64,000 bases of DNA from Fodinibius saliphilus (GCF_005869845.1 NZ_VAWF01000001.1:1116001-1180000); one strand, 5' to 3'. Positions 8,985 to 17,035 are shown, counted from the first letter of the stretch. Notes: generated from the sequence alone by a model not told the origin. Program-made: numbers and translations.

Positions 8985-10184
8985 TTAGGAAGGGGGCGAA
9001 TATTGCATATCTACCCATTTACGTTCTTTTCCACTTTCAATAGCTTTGTGAATAAAATGCACGCCCACAGCCCCATCCTGAACAGTAGGAAAGTCATAAC
9101 TGGTAATATCTATTTCTTCACCCTGAAGACGAGCTGTCACTGCATCCGCAACATTACAATAAATATTGGCAAAACCTTCTATAAACCCTTCGGGGTGCCC
9201 GGGTGGAATTCGACTTGCCTTATTTGCTGCTTCCGACAAATAAGGATTTCCTCTTTTATATATCTCCTCGGGCCTATCAGGATATTTAATATTGAGGGTA
9301 TTCGGTGTTTCCTGGTGCCATTCTAAAGCAGCCTTATCACCATAAATGCGAATATTAAAATCGTTTTCCTCACCAATCGAGATTTGCGAAGCATAAAGGA
9401 TGCCCCGTACACCATTCTCATAATGCACTAACATATTGGCATCGTCTTCAAGTGCCCTTTCATCAACAAATGTATGAATATCAGCATAGAGCTCTTTGAG
9501 TCGGAGTCCTGTAATATATTCTACCAAATTTTCGGCGTGCGAGCCTATATCGGCTACAACAGATGACACCCCCGCTCGGTTTGGGTCAGTCCGCCAAACG
9601 GCCTGTTTAGTTCCTTCTTGTTCCACTGGTTCCGACAGCCATCCCTGGGGATATTCTACAACAACCTTTCGAAGTTTACCCAGCTTTCCATTTATTATCA
9701 TCTGCCGAGCCTCTTTCACCATGGGGTACCCTGTATAGTTATGGGTAAGAGCGAAAATCACACCATACTCTTTAACCAATCGGCATAACTCTTCGGCTTC
9801 TTTTATAGTATTCGTCATCGGTTTATCACAAACCACATTAATACCGGCCTCAACAAAGGTCTTACACACATCAAAATGGAGGTGGTTAGGCGTGACTACA
9901 GAGACAAAATCGATGCGTTCATCCTGGGGCAGTGCCGACTCTTCTTGTGCCATCTCTTTGTAGGTGTCATATACACGCCTTTGATCCAAGTTAAGCTCTT
10001 TACCTTTTTGGGCAGACTTTTCCGGATCGGATGAAAAGGCTCCGGCAATCAGCTCAATATTGCCATCCAAAGCTGCTGCCTTACGATGTACCTCTCCAAT
10101 AAAAGCTCCCGGGCCACCGCCTACCATCCCATATCTAACTTTTCGATCCAATTTCACAAATATCTTTTTTCTATTAACTCTCAT
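8985..10184 (-). CDS. Gfo/Idh/MocA family oxidoreductase
   Basis: Cytoplasmic NAD(P)-dependent sugar or inositol dehydrogenase; no signal peptide is seen. From the chosen ATG the product has 399 residues: a Rossmann domain beginning at VRYGMVGGGPGAFIGEVHRKAA, the VTPNHLHFDVC block, the CDKPMT motif (the usual E-K-P lysine motif with Asp) and a C-terminal alpha/beta domain with VADIGSHAENLVEYITG carrying the catalytic His. A longer ATG at 10226 exists, but a TAnnTTTG -10 motif lies inside that extension (10211-10218), so I prefer the inner start. It is followed by the symporter and belongs to the sugar cluster. Confidence 0.9.
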   Translation of the reverse strand: MRVNRKKIFVKLDRKVRYGMVGGGPGAFIGEVHRKAAALDGNIELIAGAFSSDPEKSAQKGKELNLDQRRVYDTYKEMAQEESALPQDERIDFVSVVTPNHLHFDVCKTFVEAGINVVCDKPMTNTIKEAEELCRLVKEYGVIFALTHNYTGYPMVKEARQMIINGKLGKLRKVVVEYPQGWLSEPVEQEGTKQAVWRTDPNRAGVSSVVADIGSHAENLVEYITGLRLKELYADIHTFVDERALEDDANMLVHYENGVRGILYASQISIGEENDFNIRIYGDKAALEWHQETPNTLNIKYPDRPEEIYKRGNPYLSEAANKASRIPPGHPEGFIEGFANIYCNVADAVTARLQGEEIDITSYDFPTVQDGAVGVHFIHKAIESGKERKWVDMQYSPPS

Positions 10185-10210
10185 TTCAATGCTCTTCAAT
10201 AAGAAATATT

Positions 10211-10218
10211 CAAAACTA
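10211..10218 (-). promoter_or_regulatory. Possible -7 promoter element for the Gfo/Idh gene
   Basis: Minus-strand reading is TAGTTTTG, a full match to the Bacteroidota TAnnTTTG element, 26 bases before the chosen start. No TTG is found 20 bases upstream, so only half of the promoter is supported. If real, the oxidoreductase and symporter could be transcribed apart from the upstream dehydrogenase genes. Confidence 0.35.
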
Positions 10219-10335
10219 AATTGCAAGCAATTTTCTGGTTTCTCCTTTCACTATCCTATAAACCAAAAGAGTTTGCAAGTATCTTTCTTGTGATCTATAA
10301 TGGTTATTCATCTAAAGGAAAGGATTCAAAGGCAT

Positions 10336-10458
10336 ATGGTGGAAAAACGATTCAATATCCAATCAGAAACAAATAAGTTTGATGCTATTGTGGTAGAAAC
10401 AGGCATCAGTGGTGGATGGGCGGTACTTGATGCTTACCAAAATTGTGACCCAAATTAG
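10336..10458 (+). pseudogene. Remnant N-terminus of a GMC oxidoreductase
   Basis: A 40-codon open frame on the plus strand, opposite to its neighbours, reads MVEKRFNIQSETNKFDAIVV followed by ETGISGGWAV. The FDAIVV-x-TGISGGWA stretch closely resembles the FAD-binding start of GMC oxidoreductases (usually DAIVVGSGISGGWAAKEL); the first Gly of the dinucleotide fold has become Glu. After about 32 residues the similarity stops, and a TAG follows. The rest of the gene is missing. This group differs from the intact GMC gene at 11248-12960, whose motif reads GSGAGGGMAA, so it is not a simple copy of it. Confidence 0.6.
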
Positions 10459-10467
10459 GTATTATAA

Positions 10468-10500
10468 TAGACATCGATATTACAAAACTTCCGATGTCTA
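10468..10500. repeat. Inverted repeat beside the GMC remnant
   Basis: TAGACATCG (10468-10476) and CGATGTCTA (10492-10500) form a perfect 9-base inverted repeat with a 15-base spacer. There is no T run, so a terminator is unlikely. It lies in the 370-base space between the Gfo/Idh and subunit-3 genes, just past the GMC remnant. It may be an operator or a scar; nothing in the sequence decides. Confidence 0.4.
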
Positions 10501-10596
10501 CAACAGGAAAGATATGGGTATGAAAAAATAACAAATGGTTGCCCTATCCCCTACTCACTGGAAGTAACCCTCCATATATAAACCTGTTAGAGAAAA

Positions 10597-11205
10597 TCAA
10601 CTCGTCTCATCGGCAAGGTCCAAATGTTCGAGGGCCTCATGGGAACATCCCTGCCAGTCGCTCGGCTGGTTTCCGATATAACCGATATCTTCAATTCCCA
10701 TTTTACTGGACCAAAAGCCCGAAGCAACTAAGTCCCTAAACTGGTTAAAGAAGTTTACTCCCTGCTGCATTTCCGGTTTTGCCTGATCCGGGTAGGCAAT
10801 TTCATCGAGCATTTCTTTCTTTTGTAATTCTGTACAGTCAACAAAGGTAGTATTAAAACGCTTTTGGCATTGCACATCCAGCCACTTTAATCCACCACGA
10901 ATTGGAGTCTGGTAGTGAGGTCGATCCAGCATTGTAAAATCAATAAACTGGGGAACACCGGCATCTTCGGCATTACCTGACCGTTTATCTGCCGGAATAA
11001 TCATATTACCCAGCTGGCGAACCGTCTCAAATTCATGATCCGTAAAGAATTGGGAATTCCATTTCTCCAGTTCCTCTTCGGTTACATGCTTCCAGAATTC
11101 AGGCTGCTCTGCCGCTTTTTTAGGCGCAGACTGGCACCCCGTCATGGCGAAGCCGGCCGCCAATGTACCAAGTGAAAGTGTTTTTAAAGCTTCTCTTCTA
11201 TCCAT
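10597..11205 (-). CDS. Gluconate 2-dehydrogenase subunit 3-like protein
   Basis: Small partner subunit found with periplasmic GMC dehydrogenases. The 202 residues begin with a twin-arginine-like signal (MDRREALKTLSLGTLAAGF) followed by a lipobox-like MTGCQS, so the protein is exported and possibly lipid-anchored. The central part (about 45-150) has the family features DHEFETVRQLGNMIIPADK and AGVPQFIDFTMLDRP. It starts 42 bases after the GMC gene. Since that GMC protein has no signal of its own, this subunit may carry it through Tat as a folded complex, as proposed for similar dehydrogenases; here that is inference. Confidence 0.88.
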   Translation of the reverse strand: MDRREALKTLSLGTLAAGFAMTGCQSAPKKAAEQPEFWKHVTEEELEKWNSQFFTDHEFETVRQLGNMIIPADKRSGNAEDAGVPQFIDFTMLDRPHYQTPIRGGLKWLDVQCQKRFNTTFVDCTELQKKEMLDEIAYPDQAKPEMQQGVNFFNQFRDLVASGFWSSKMGIEDIGYIGNQPSDWQGCSHEALEHLDLADETS

Positions 11206-11247
11206 AAAGATTGGTTTAGTATAAGTTAGTGATGAACAGTAAACGGA

Positions 11248-12960
11248 TCAGATATTTCGCTTACTCATTTGATCCGTTATATATTCCGATGCTCTCATTG
11301 AGAGAGCCAGTATGGTCCACGTTGGGTTCTTATGGGGCTGCGATACAAAAGAGCCTCCATCCACAACAAATAGATTATCTACGTCGTGAGCCTGGCAATG
11401 CTTGTTAAGTACTGATTTTTGGGGATCATCTCCCATGCGGGTAGTACCCACCTCATGGATAATTTGTCCCGGTTCTGTAATGCCGTAACCATCCTCTTTT
11501 CCAGGCATATCTCCAAACGTTTCTCCACCCATCTCATCAATAATCTCACGAAAAGTTTCCTGCATATGCTTCACTTGGTTGTATTCCTGATCACTCCATT
11601 CATAATTGAACCGAAGTACCGGAATTCCCCATTCATCAACCACATTCGGATCTATTTCGCAGTAATTATCTTCATAGGCAATACTTTCGCCACGTCCCGA
11701 CAGACCAACTACAGAACCGTAATACCGGCGATAATCTTCTTTAAGTTGTTTGCCGTATCCTCCTCTGCCCTTAGGACGATCCTGAAACATATCATTATAA
11801 CCGTGGATTCCGCCCATAAAACCATAACTGGGCATTCCGCGACCGCCCCACAGTTCTACATGGTAGCCACGTGCAAAATCAAGCTTACTGTTATCTTTCC
11901 ACCAAGGGATGTATAAGTGCCCCCCACCAACACCATCTTCGTTATGAGCTGGAGAATTCATCAGTTGAGGGATAAGACCGGCAACAGATGTCCCGGTCGA
12001 ATCCATTAGATACTTTCCCACCACTCCACTGGAGTTGGCTAACCCATTGGGGAAATCTCGCGACTTAGAATTAAGCAGTAACCGAGCCGACTCACATGCA
12101 CTAGCAGCAAGTACAACTGTTCTGGCCTTTACCTTGTATTCCTTTCCATCCTCTTTGTTTACATATGAAACGCCCGTTGCTTTACCGTCACTATAAGTAA
12201 CCTCACGCACCATCGCATTGTTAATGATCTTCAAATTACCGGTTTCAAGGGCTGGCGGTAACAGTACTGATGGTGATGAGAAGTTAGAATGCGTAGCACA
12301 ACTGCGGTTACACTGTCCACAATAGTGACATGGAGCGCGATCGTTAATTGCTTCCGTCAAAATCGACAAGCGCGAAGGAATAATGGGAATATCCATATCC
12401 TCACACGCATTCTTTATTAAGTGTTCATAACACCGCGGTTCCGGAGGATCAAGAAAAATGCCTCCAGGTTCATTGGGGATTCCCTCGTTAGTGCCAAATA
12501 CTCCAATAAGGCGATCTACTTTATCATAATAGGGAGATATCTCCTCATAACTAATGGGCCAGTCGTCACCACGTCCATCAACACTTTTTGCTCTAAAATC
12601 GTCCGGACCAAACCGCAGCGATATACGTCCCCAATGGTTTGTACGTCCTCCAAGCATGCGTCCGCGAAACCAGCTAAAGTCAGTGTCTGCGGTCGTCGTA
12701 TAGGGTTCTCCTTCGATATCCCAACCACCAAAACAGGCATCAAATTCCCCAAAGGGCTGCCGATCGGTAGGACCGCCACGTCGAGGTGTTTCATAAGGCC
12801 AGGTAAACATGGCAAAATCCTCAGAGTCAAACCAGTCACCGGCTTCTAGCATCAATACATTTAAACCTGCCTTTGTCAGCTCATGGGCAGCCATTCCACC
12901 ACCAGCACCGGACCCAACGATACAAACATCATATTTTTCAGAACTTTCAATAATTTGCAT
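11248..12960 (-). CDS. GMC-family FAD-dependent dehydrogenase, large subunit
   Basis: Flavoprotein that probably oxidises a sugar hydroxyl. The 570 residues have the FAD fold at the N-terminus (YDVCIVGSGAGGGMAAHELT), the GMC signature around LGGRTNHWGRISLRF, a four-Cys motif CHYCGQCNRSC near residue 215, and the C-terminal GMC_oxred_C domain with EVGTTRMGDDPQ and HKNPTWTILAL carrying the catalytic His/Asn pair. It belongs to the group paired with gluconate-dehydrogenase subunit 3, encoded directly downstream. Beside a DUF1080 gene the likely reaction is oxidation of glycosides at C3, but the substrate is inferred. No signal peptide is present. Confidence 0.92.
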   Translation of the reverse strand: MQIIESSEKYDVCIVGSGAGGGMAAHELTKAGLNVLMLEAGDWFDSEDFAMFTWPYETPRRGGPTDRQPFGEFDACFGGWDIEGEPYTTTADTDFSWFRGRMLGGRTNHWGRISLRFGPDDFRAKSVDGRGDDWPISYEEISPYYDKVDRLIGVFGTNEGIPNEPGGIFLDPPEPRCYEHLIKNACEDMDIPIIPSRLSILTEAINDRAPCHYCGQCNRSCATHSNFSSPSVLLPPALETGNLKIINNAMVREVTYSDGKATGVSYVNKEDGKEYKVKARTVVLAASACESARLLLNSKSRDFPNGLANSSGVVGKYLMDSTGTSVAGLIPQLMNSPAHNEDGVGGGHLYIPWWKDNSKLDFARGYHVELWGGRGMPSYGFMGGIHGYNDMFQDRPKGRGGYGKQLKEDYRRYYGSVVGLSGRGESIAYEDNYCEIDPNVVDEWGIPVLRFNYEWSDQEYNQVKHMQETFREIIDEMGGETFGDMPGKEDGYGITEPGQIIHEVGTTRMGDDPQKSVLNKHCQAHDVDNLFVVDGGSFVSQPHKNPTWTILALSMRASEYITDQMSKRNI

Positions 12961-13000
12961 ATAAAATTGTTTCTATAATTTTAGAAAATGTTGCCAGTGA

Positions 13001-13804
13001 CTAGTTTGTCATTTCTTTAACTTTGATATTTCGGAACCATACATCATTGCCATGATCCTGTAACCCAATATAGCCTTCTTTGGCAACATCAGTGAAGCCT
13101 TCAAAATCATCAAACTTGCTATTGGCTACCATCTCTTTCCAATCATCTGTCCATAGGTGATACTCCAGCACTTTTTCGCCATTCTGAAAATGCACAACCG
13201 TACCTTGATACACTAAAATTCGAACTTCATTCCACTCGCCATGCGTATTGGCATTCTGCGGTTCAGCAGGGATCATATCATATAGTGCACCGGCCTGCCG
13301 ATTTCCATTTTCACCAAGACGGGCATCGGGATGATTTTCATTGTCGAGGATCTGCATTTCCGGAGCAGACTTCCAGATCGGCTCTCCCTCTTCACCGCAC
13401 TGCTCTTCGGCGAGGTAGAAAATACCGCTGTTACCGCCCTTCTCTACTTTCCACTCCAACTTGAGTTCAAAATTGCGATATTTCTTTTTGCTGATGATAT
13501 CACCTCCATGACCTGCTTCTCCAGCACCAGAACCAATCACTTTAATCGCACTATTTTCTACAGTCCACCCTTTTTCAGGAAATCCATCCTTACAGTATCC
13601 CCGCCAATGCTCCTCTGGATCTTCGCCATTAAACAGCAGTTTCCAGCCATCTTCTTTTTCCGCTTCAGTTAACGTATTGTCCGGAATATTCTCCTCCACC
13701 TTCTCCTCCTTGTGGTTTTCATCCTTTTTTTCCGATGATTGGCATCCCGTTAAGAAGAGTCCGCATCCAACAATTGCCAATAATAATACTCTACTTGTAT
13801 TCAT
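13001..13804 (-). CDS. DUF1080 lipoprotein, 3-keto-glycoside hydrolase family
   Basis: Exported lipoprotein: residues 1-21 are a signal peptide ending in a lipobox (LFLTGC, then QSSEKK). After a charged Lys/Glu linker (about 25-50) comes one DUF1080/PF06439 domain (about 55-265) with the usual opening DGWKLLFNGEDPEEHWRGY, GGDIISKKKYRNFELKLEW, NSGIFYLAEE and the closing GYIGLQDHGNDVWFRNIKVK. Members are concanavalin-like beta sandwiches; several act on 3-keto glycosides made by GMC or Gfo/Idh dehydrogenases. The dehydrogenase genes follow 40 bases downstream in the same direction. Confidence 0.93.
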   Translation of the reverse strand: MNTSRVLLLAIVGCGLFLTGCQSSEKKDENHKEEKVEENIPDNTLTEAEKEDGWKLLFNGEDPEEHWRGYCKDGFPEKGWTVENSAIKVIGSGAGEAGHGGDIISKKKYRNFELKLEWKVEKGGNSGIFYLAEEQCGEEGEPIWKSAPEMQILDNENHPDARLGENGNRQAGALYDMIPAEPQNANTHGEWNEVRILVYQGTVVHFQNGEKVLEYHLWTDDWKEMVANSKFDDFEGFTDVAKEGYIGLQDHGNDVWFRNIKVKEMTN

Positions 13805-13925
13805 AATAATATTAGGTTTAAAGTTATTAACTGTTTGTAAATATTTTGTTTAATTATCAATATCTGGGGCAGTAATCCTGAACAATGCAATTAAAACTAA
13901 TCCGACCAAACTTTAGATGCATTAC

Positions 13926-13952
13926 GCTTTGAAAGAAGATAACTTTCAAAGC
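13926..13952. repeat. Perfect hairpin between isomerase and DUF1080 genes
   Basis: GCTTTGAAAG (13926-13935) and CTTTCAAAGC (13943-13952) pair perfectly over 10 bases with a 7-base loop. No T run follows on either strand. It lies in the 201-base gap inside the sugar operon and could stabilise or process the transcript. Confidence 0.55.
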
Positions 13953-13987
13953 ATTTACAAATCTCCTATAGAAATAACAACACCGCA

Positions 13988-14007
13988 AAGATTGTAACTA
14001 CAATCTT
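13988..14007. repeat. Palindrome at the end of the isomerase-like gene
   Basis: AAGATTGTA and TACAATCTT form a perfect 9-base inverted repeat around a 2-base centre, overlapping the stop codon of the isomerase-like gene at 14006. Together with the hairpin at 13926 it makes a two-hairpin intercistronic region. There is no T run. Confidence 0.5.
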
Positions 14008-14965
14008 ACTTTGTACTTAATTGCTTTTCTATATTCAATAGCAGTGATTTGGTGGCTTTAATACCTTCAAATTCGCTCAGGCCTTCGCCTTCATATTCTA
14101 TTCCAATATGCCCGTTGTAACCAGCCATATGAATTATATTGAGCATTTTTCTAAAATCGATCGTTGTTTCCTGTCCCTGCTGGTTAAAAGCGTAACTCTT
14201 TGCACTAACTCCTTTTGCATACGGCATCATCTCTTTAACTCCCTGGTAGCGATCGTACTCCTCAACGCATTCACCTTCCCATCGGCTATCTCCTTTCTTT
14301 TTGATACAGAAGTTACCGAAATCAGGTAGCGTACCGCAGTTTTCCATTTCTACTTCATCCATCACCTCACTAAGCCATTGGCCATGAGATGAATATCCCC
14401 CATGGTTTTCAACGATTATATTTATATCGTAGTCGCTGGCAAATTCAGCAAGCCGTCCCAAGCCATCCACCGCTGCCCGTTTCTGTTCTTGAGGTGTGCC
14501 ATCCCCATAGGTATTAACCCGAATTGAATGACAACCAAGGTATTCTGCAGCTTCCACCCATTTATAATGATTTTCAACAGAGGCTTTGCGCTTTTGCTTG
14601 TCAGTTACTGCTAAGTCTCCTTCCCCATCAACCATAATAAGCAATTGCTCAACGCCCAGATCCTCACATCGACTGTTCATTTCGTCCAAGTAGGACTTAT
14701 CATTTACTTTATCAGCGAAGAACTGGTTCACATATTCTACAGCATTAATACCAAACTCATTTTTAGCTATTGCTGGAAATTCGAGGTGATCAATCTTATC
14801 ATCAAAAATATGACGATGCAGACTCCACTCTGCCAATGAAATATCAAAAAAGGATTCCGAACTGGAATTTGAGTACAAAGATGCCGCTTTTGCAAGCCCT
14901 GGTACGCTGACCGATACAGCAATCAGTCCGGCTACTTTAAGAAAACTTTTTCTATTCATTGGCAT
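14006..14965 (-). CDS. Exported sugar phosphate isomerase/epimerase-like TIM barrel
   Basis: Xylose-isomerase-like (AP endonuclease 2 superfamily) TIM-barrel protein, 319 residues. The N-terminus (MNRKSFLKVAGLIAVSVSV, then PGLAKAA) is an export signal; it has R-K rather than R-R, so Tat is possible but not certain. The barrel shows DISLAEWSLHR, GINAVEYVNQFF, the metal-site motifs NIIVENHGG and TLPDFGNFCI, and HIGIEYEGEGLS. Such proteins often serve as epimerases or keto-sugar processing enzymes. As the first gene of the minus-strand cluster, behind the operator region at 15072, it probably works in the periplasm on the same substrate. Confidence 0.87.
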   Translation of the reverse strand: MPMNRKSFLKVAGLIAVSVSVPGLAKAASLYSNSSSESFFDISLAEWSLHRHIFDDKIDHLEFPAIAKNEFGINAVEYVNQFFADKVNDKSYLDEMNSRCEDLGVEQLLIMVDGEGDLAVTDKQKRKASVENHYKWVEAAEYLGCHSIRVNTYGDGTPQEQKRAAVDGLGRLAEFASDYDINIIVENHGGYSSHGQWLSEVMDEVEMENCGTLPDFGNFCIKKKGDSRWEGECVEEYDRYQGVKEMMPYAKGVSAKSYAFNQQGQETTIDFRKMLNIIHMAGYNGHIGIEYEGEGLSEFEGIKATKSLLLNIEKQLSTK

Positions 14966-15071
14966 TCAACCTTATTTATTAATAGTAACCCAACAAAATT
15001 TTTAAATAACAACCTTTTTTTTATTGAATTAGTCAAGATAAATAAGGCAATTCTGCACTTTTATCGATTTA

Positions 15072-15102
15072 TGGAAGCGGTTCCATTTTTTTAAAAAAAT
15101 GG
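15072..15102. promoter_or_regulatory. LacI-type operator overlapping an A/T palindrome
   Basis: TGGAAGCGGTTCCA (15072-15085) is a 14-base palindrome with one mismatch and a central CG, the usual form of LacI/GalR-family operators. It shares its last bases with a perfect 20-base palindrome at 15083-15102 (CCA, seven T, seven A, TGG). It lies 107 bases upstream of the isomerase-like gene and about 300 bases before the lacI-type gene, in the 440-base divergent region. Regulation of the minus-strand cluster by the neighbouring LacI protein is inferred. Confidence 0.6.
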
Positions 15103-15264
15103 TATTGTTATTTGTCCCTTCTCATCATTTACGATAAAATCACTTTAAAACATAAAGTGCTCAATTTAGTCTGATAAAAATTATATTTTATTGCAATTTC
15201 ATATAGTTTGCAACAGGATCTACAAACACTCATGATAGCTGAGATTAGTGCCAATTACATATAA

Positions 15265-15291
15265 TTCCCTTTTTCTCTTTTAAAAAGGGAA
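15265..15291. repeat. A/T-rich hairpin in the divergent control region
   Basis: TTCCCTTTTT (15265-15274) pairs with AAAAAGGGAA (15282-15291) over 10 bases with a 7-base loop. It lies between the two operator-like sites. No T run follows the stem, so it does not look like a simple terminator; its role is unknown. Confidence 0.4.
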
Positions 15292-15336
15292 AAAGATCCT
15301 ATTTTTATGTTATAGCTTTATTTCTTAGCGGTAGAT

Positions 15337-15362
15337 AGCGCTTAAACGACTATTATAGCGCT
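15337..15362. promoter_or_regulatory. Paired AGCGCT palindromes upstream of the LacI gene
   Basis: AGCGCT occurs at 15337-15342 and again at 15357-15362 (inside TAGCGCTA), centres exactly 20 bases apart, about two helical turns. They lie 44-69 bases before the GTG start of the LacI-type gene. A weak -7-like TAGCTTTA is at 15313-15320. The arrangement suits autoregulation by a dimeric repressor. Confidence 0.45.
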
Positions 15363-15405
15363 AACAAAAGGCCACAAATTAATTATTAATGTAAACGACG
15401 TAGCA

Positions 15406-16404
15406 GTGAAAGTTACACTTAAAGATATTGCTGAAGATACCGGTTATTCTATTTCGACAATTTCTCGTGCCTTAAATGGACTTGATAAAACCAGTACTAA
15501 AGCCAAACGAGAAATCCTTAAAAGTGCTCGTAAGCTTAACTATCCCCTGCACAATAAAATTGATAGTGCAGCAGCAACCGGAGAGCTAAATGTTATGCTC
15601 ATAACCGGCGTAGAGATAGGAGAATTTTATGCCTCATTTTTTAACGGTATCAATAATGCTGCTTCTCGAGAGAAGGTTCGGTTGAGTTTAACCAGTCTTG
15701 AAAATGAAATTCCTGATCTCCAGGAAATTGCAGCTAACATTGAAGATGAATCCTATAATGGACTTATCATCAATACTCCTCGTTTCAGTACGGCTCAGTA
15801 TCGAGAACTCAAAGAAGCACTGCCTGAAGACTTTCCCGTTATTTCTAATGAGGTTCTCGATAACCAGATCTTTGACACCGTTGGCTTTGACAATTACAGT
15901 GCCGGCAATCTTGTTGCAAAACACTTTGAAGAACGCGGATACAAAAGCTGCGGAATCATCCAAGGACCTTCAGAAAAAACTGCAGCCCGACAACGAGGAC
16001 ATGGATTTACAGATTATGTAACCCGTGTTGAAGGGATGGAAATGCTACTGGAGGTCGAAGGCAACTATTCATTTGATTCTGGCGTACAGGCATTCGAGAC
16101 TTTTGAAAAGTTAGAGGAGAAACCACGTGCAATCTTTTCTGCCAATGACAATATGTGTAAAGCCTTTATGAAAGAGGCTATGCTTCAGGGCTATACCTTC
16201 CCCGATGATATTGCTATTGTTGGCTTTGATGACCTGCCGATGTGCCGTAACCACCGCCCTACAATTTCTTCAGTCCATACCGATTATGAGCTGCTGGGGA
16301 AAGTATCGATCCAAAAGATGAAAGAAATGCTGGCAAATCCAGAAGATCCTAAAACCTTGCTAAGCCTCGTCCCCGTAGAACTTAATATTCGGGAATCCTC
16401 TTAA
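15406..16404 (+). CDS. LacI-family transcriptional regulator
   Basis: DNA-binding regulator of 332 residues, starting at GTG. Residues 1-50 are a LacI helix-turn-helix and hinge (VTLKDIAEDTGYSISTISRALNG, then ARKLNYPLHNKI); residues 60-330 are a periplasmic-binding-protein-like sensor domain with GFDDLPMCRNHRPTISSVHTD. It is transcribed away from the sugar cluster across a region with at least three palindromic elements, and is followed by a strong terminator. It is the obvious local regulator; the effector is probably a sugar from the pathway. The GTG is chosen because the helix-turn-helix begins directly after it. Confidence 0.93.
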   Translation: MKVTLKDIAEDTGYSISTISRALNGLDKTSTKAKREILKSARKLNYPLHNKIDSAAATGELNVMLITGVEIGEFYASFFNGINNAASREKVRLSLTSLENEIPDLQEIAANIEDESYNGLIINTPRFSTAQYRELKEALPEDFPVISNEVLDNQIFDTVGFDNYSAGNLVAKHFEERGYKSCGIIQGPSEKTAARQRGHGFTDYVTRVEGMEMLLEVEGNYSFDSGVQAFETFEKLEEKPRAIFSANDNMCKAFMKEAMLQGYTFPDDIAIVGFDDLPMCRNHRPTISSVHTDYELLGKVSIQKMKEMLANPEDPKTLLSLVPVELNIRESS

Positions 16405-16426
16405 CACAAATCTTTATCCTTCAGAA

Positions 16427-16458
16427 ATCCCAATCAGTACTGGTTGGGATCTTTTTTT
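16427..16458 (+). terminator. Rho-independent terminator after the LacI gene
   Basis: ATCCCAATCAGTACTGGTTGGGAT folds into a near-perfect stem (one G-T pair) with an AGTACT centre and is followed by C and seven T (16452-16458). It starts 22 bases after the stop. Its right end touches the tail of the decayed peptidase gene on the other strand. Confidence 0.88.
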
Positions 16459-17012
16459 ATCAAACATCCATTCATATAAATGTGGATTATGATATGACTG
16501 TGTCCAGCCCCCCACATTACTTTAACCTGAATATTCGGTAAAACCGGGTGAGCCTCCTGCTAGCTGAATGGCATCGCCTATTGTACGTGAAAATTCAGGA
16601 CGTACTATCTGGTCTTGTATACCGTGAAAAAAACACATGAGTATATCAGTACGAAGAAATGCCCGAATCACATCACCTTCTCCACATATCGGAACGGCGA
16701 CGGCAAATTTACGAGGATAACACTGGATAGTAGAATAAATCCCATCAATATTCCCGTCGTATAAAGACAATTTTGATCCACAGAAAACTGATATTGAAGC
16801 TTTTCAATTAGCTTAACTGTAAACCTCATTGGTGTACTTGGTTGTTCCACCATAGGTTCGGTAAAAGTAGTGTCCTTAGGGGAGGACCAATACGCCCCTT
16901 GGGGAACCTGCGGTACTAACACAAAAGCAGATTATTTACTCCTCATTGTAGGACCAGCAAAATGGGCTACCCCTTCTTCGGCTGTCGTTGAATTCATTTT
17001 CCCCGCTTCAAA
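16450..17012 (-). pseudogene. Decayed esterase/peptidase of the prolyl-oligopeptidase type
   Basis: Minus-strand remains of an alpha/beta-hydrolase (predicted peptidase or phospholipase group). Three pieces line up in family order: GVAHFAGPTMRSK, a TAA at 16932-16934, AFVLVPQVPQGAYWSSP through QYQFSVDQNCLYTTGI; then, after a frameshift near 16750, IYSTIQCYPRKFAVAVPICG, FFHGIQDQIVRPEFSR and AGGSPGFTEYSG; then, after another TAA, WTQSYHNPHLYEWMFDKKR. The GxSxG nucleophile region falls at the frameshift. The 5' part is missing. It may once have served the adjacent carbohydrate cluster, as such esterases often do. Confidence 0.8.
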
Positions 17013-17035
17013 GAGGGATCGATATGATTTTTTGC

